Of a stretch of 64,000 bases of DNA, positions 62,606-64,000 are shown piece after piece. Where the stretch lies: the NCBI GenBank assembly GCA_020544565.1, contig CP078014.1, positions 3,474,016 to 3,538,015 on the forward strand. The letters run 5' to 3'. Positions within the stretch are counted from its first letter, which is position 1. Every line of letters begins with the position of its first letter. The position numbers were made by a program, and so were the translations under genes. Below the pieces are notes generated by a model that saw only the letters and a program-made list of their open reading frames with translations, was not told the origin of the DNA and did no database searches. This DNA comes from Bradyrhizobiaceae bacterium (GTDB lineage Bacteria > Pseudomonadota > Alphaproteobacteria > Rhizobiales > Xanthobacteraceae).

Positions 62606-63255
62606 GACAATTCTCCTGCGATGGGAGGGTAGGACGGTTGACAGAGGCAGAAATTACGTCGCTCGGCCTCGGCGTCTTGCGATCGTGATGCGTCTTGCGC
62701 CGCTCAACCCCGAACCATCGCAATCAAGACACTTTGAATGTCGCCTTATGAAGGGATTGATAGCGACTGCTGGTTGCCTCAAGTTGCGACCGGCAAGGTG
62801 CGTTGACAGCGGATGAGATGACATGCTGCTCGCCCGCTTGAAACGTTATCACTCATACCGCAGCTCGTTTCGGCCCATGTTCCGGAAATCGCGCCGAGCT
62901 TGGCTTGCGCTTCCATGCATTCGGATAGCGCCCTTGCGTAGTCGGCCTGTTCCTTGACGCGTGAAGACGTCAGGCCGAGCGCTTCATTCCATACGCCGTA
63001 GGACTTTGCTGGATTCCCAGCAAACAACTTCAGCCATTGCGAATTGCTGAAGAAGGTCAATTTCGGGCCAGTCGCAGATGCATACACTTCAGATCAGCTG
63101 CTTTCGATCGCCATTTCAGCCTCCATTCCCTGTCTACCCGTCGCTACTCTAGCTAAGGCGACAGAGCGCCATATTGATTTATGTCAACCGCTGTTGACCA
63201 ACAGCTATAGTATGATAGTGATGCCATATGACAATCGGATTTTTGTGAGGCGCTG
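62606..63255. other. Region between the PepSY and TetR genes
   Basis: The 650 bases hold one weak minus-strand frame, listed separately. The last 100 bases before the tetR start are AT-rich and should hold its promoter. I see no clear operator repeat. Confidence 0.4.
62779..63087 (-). pseudogene. Possible phasin-like fragment
   Basis: This 102-codon frame with a GTG start contains SQWLKLFAGNPAKSYGVWNEALGLTSSRVKEQADYARALSECMEAQ, read in parts. The order of aromatic and polar residues recalls phasin-type proteins. The downstream third loses this character and ends early. It may be a decayed gene. I am not sure of the family. Confidence 0.35.
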
Positions 63256-63837
63256 ATGGCACGTAGTGCTTTGGCAAGGAAAGGCAGCGCCACGCGAGAC
63301 CGCATTCTGAATGCGGCGATCTTGCGGTTTGCGCGAAGCTCTTATGAATCAGTTGGATTACGGGACATCGCAGCAGATGCGGGCGTCGATGTCGCATATG
63401 TGCATCGTTGTTTTGGTTCAAAAGAACGACTCTTTGCCGAATCCCTTGAAGCTACCATGGAGCCGGCAAAGCTCTTTGCCGGACCTCCAGGAGATATTGC
63501 GGACTTTCTTGCAAAGCAGATCTTTGCACGAGATGGAGGGCGAGGGCGCAATACCGTTGGACCGCTGGATATAATTATTCGCTCGCTTTCAAGCGTCGAA
63601 GCGTCCGGCGTGTTGCGGGAGTTCACCCGCGACAACATCATTCGTCCACTTGCAAGAACGATTGGCCAAAAGACCGACACCAGAGCTGCGGTGATCGCCT
63701 CGCTGCTGGCGGGGATAGGAATACTTAGAAATGTGCTCCGCATTGACCCGCTGACCGAGGTCGAAGGTGGAGAACTTGAAACGCTCATTGCTCAAATCAT
63801 CAACGGCGTATTAGCCGCGGATTGCTCGTCCGGATAG
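63256..63837 (+). CDS. TetR family transcriptional regulator
   Basis: This 193-residue protein has an N-terminal helix-turn-helix (RDRILNAAILRFARSSYESVGLRDIAADAGVDVAYVHRCFGSK, read in parts, about residues 14-56) and a TetR C-terminal domain of the C_33 kind. Codon use is richer in A and T than in the ICE core, so it may be of other origin. A new gene begins 34 bases downstream. Confidence 0.85.
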   Translation: MARSALARKGSATRDRILNAAILRFARSSYESVGLRDIAADAGVDVAYVHRCFGSKERLFAESLEATMEPAKLFAGPPGDIADFLAKQIFARDGGRGRNTVGPLDIIIRSLSSVEASGVLREFTRDNIIRPLARTIGQKTDTRAAVIASLLAGIGILRNVLRIDPLTEVEGGELETLIAQIINGVLAADCSSG

Positions 63838-63870
63838 GAACGAGCGCTGCAATCATATGGAGAACTTACC

Positions 63871-64000
63871 ATGGATGCCATGACACGCGTTGCGATTGGG
63901 AAACCGAAGCTGCCAAAGCTGCCGTTGCCTGAAGGGCATCTCAGCGAGGAAAAGTTTCGAGCCATAGATCGGGTGCGCGAGGCTTTGACCGCGCAGGCGA
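63871..64000 (+). CDS. Start of an unidentified gene (runs off the window)
   Basis: The ATG at 63871 has GGAGAA 7 bases upstream. The visible 43 residues include KPKLPKLPLPEGHLSEEKFRAIDR, a Pro- and Lys-rich start followed by a helix. I do not recognise it. It lies directly after the TetR gene and is probably under its control. Confidence 0.5.
   Translation, partial: MDAMTRVAIGKPKLPKLPLPEGHLSEEKFRAIDRVREALTAQA

Larger units (their letters stand above)
5498..64000. mobile_element. trb-type integrative conjugative element (right end beyond window)
   Basis: The element is bounded on the left by the tRNA-Arg(CCG) remnant next to a tyrosine integrase. It contains SSB, RepA, ParA, a HUH relaxase, the TraG coupling protein, the TraF peptidase, a lytic transglycosylase and a nearly complete trb mating-pore set. 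It also carries the DUF families that travel with alphaproteobacterial ICEs of this class (DUF736, DUF932, DUF2274, DUF2285, DUF2493, DUF2840). I find no second copy of the tRNA segment in the window, so the element is at least 58.5 kb, or the cargo after 50 kb includes later insertions. Confidence 0.85.

Overview
The window is high-GC DNA from an alphaproteobacterium. A member of the Hyphomicrobiales (Rhizobiales) is likely, judging from the transfer-gene families and codon use, but no rRNA or complete tRNA is present to place it further. About 5.5 kb of chromosome lies on the left. The rest is most of a trb-type integrative conjugative element (ICE) of the broad Tn4371/ICEMlSym class, whose right end lies beyond base 64000.

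Left flank (1-5497): the tail of an MFS transporter overlapping an ArsB-type carrier, a crotonase, an NAD-dependent epimerase divergent from a TetR regulator with a palindromic operator between them, a small membrane protein and an isoprenylcysteine-type methyltransferase. At 5498-5542 sits the 3' half of a tRNA-Arg(CCG) on the minus strand. This is the attachment-site remnant, and the tyrosine integrase follows at 5728.

ICE, early part (5.5-18.5 kb): a decayed gene, an AbiE toxin-antitoxin pair, then a DUF932 gene and a ParB-like gene that are both broken. Between the two broken genes lies an inserted RbbA/YhiI-type ABC efflux module with its own MarR regulator and an IS110 relic. Small conserved ICE proteins follow (DUF6878-, DUF6915- and DUF6117-like).

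ICE, DNA-processing and regulatory part (18.6-34 kb): a 1441-residue methyltransferase/Strawberry-notch helicase, a Toprim protein, a DUF2493 protein and SSB. Next is a regulatory cassette that strongly resembles the QseC/QseM-FseA-RdfS excision switch of ICEMlSym, including an intact +1 ribosomal frameshift motif. RepA with three iteron-like repeats and ParA/DNA-methylase/RHH genes joined by 4-base overlaps come next, then DUF2840, the TraF peptidase, DUF736 and a lytic transglycosylase.

ICE, transfer part (35-49.6 kb): a candidate oriT dyad, the HUH relaxase (DUF3363), the TraG coupling protein, a CopG-type protein and trbBCDEJ-K-LFGI plus DUF2274. One SRPBCC gene is inserted in antisense.

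Cargo (49.7-64 kb): a LysR regulator, a GGDEF relic and an MgtC/DUF4010 membrane protein. An unusual tight operon follows: phosphoketolase, PRPP synthetase, beta-CASP metallo-beta-lactamase, and an AMP/thymidine phosphorylase of the archaeal type. I read this as a possible RNA or nucleotide ribose salvage route and consider it the most interesting cargo. After it, an IS66-family element has split a PepSY gene; its inverted repeats, flanking duplication and the missing 3' end of the gene can all be seen. A TetR regulator and the start of another gene close the window.
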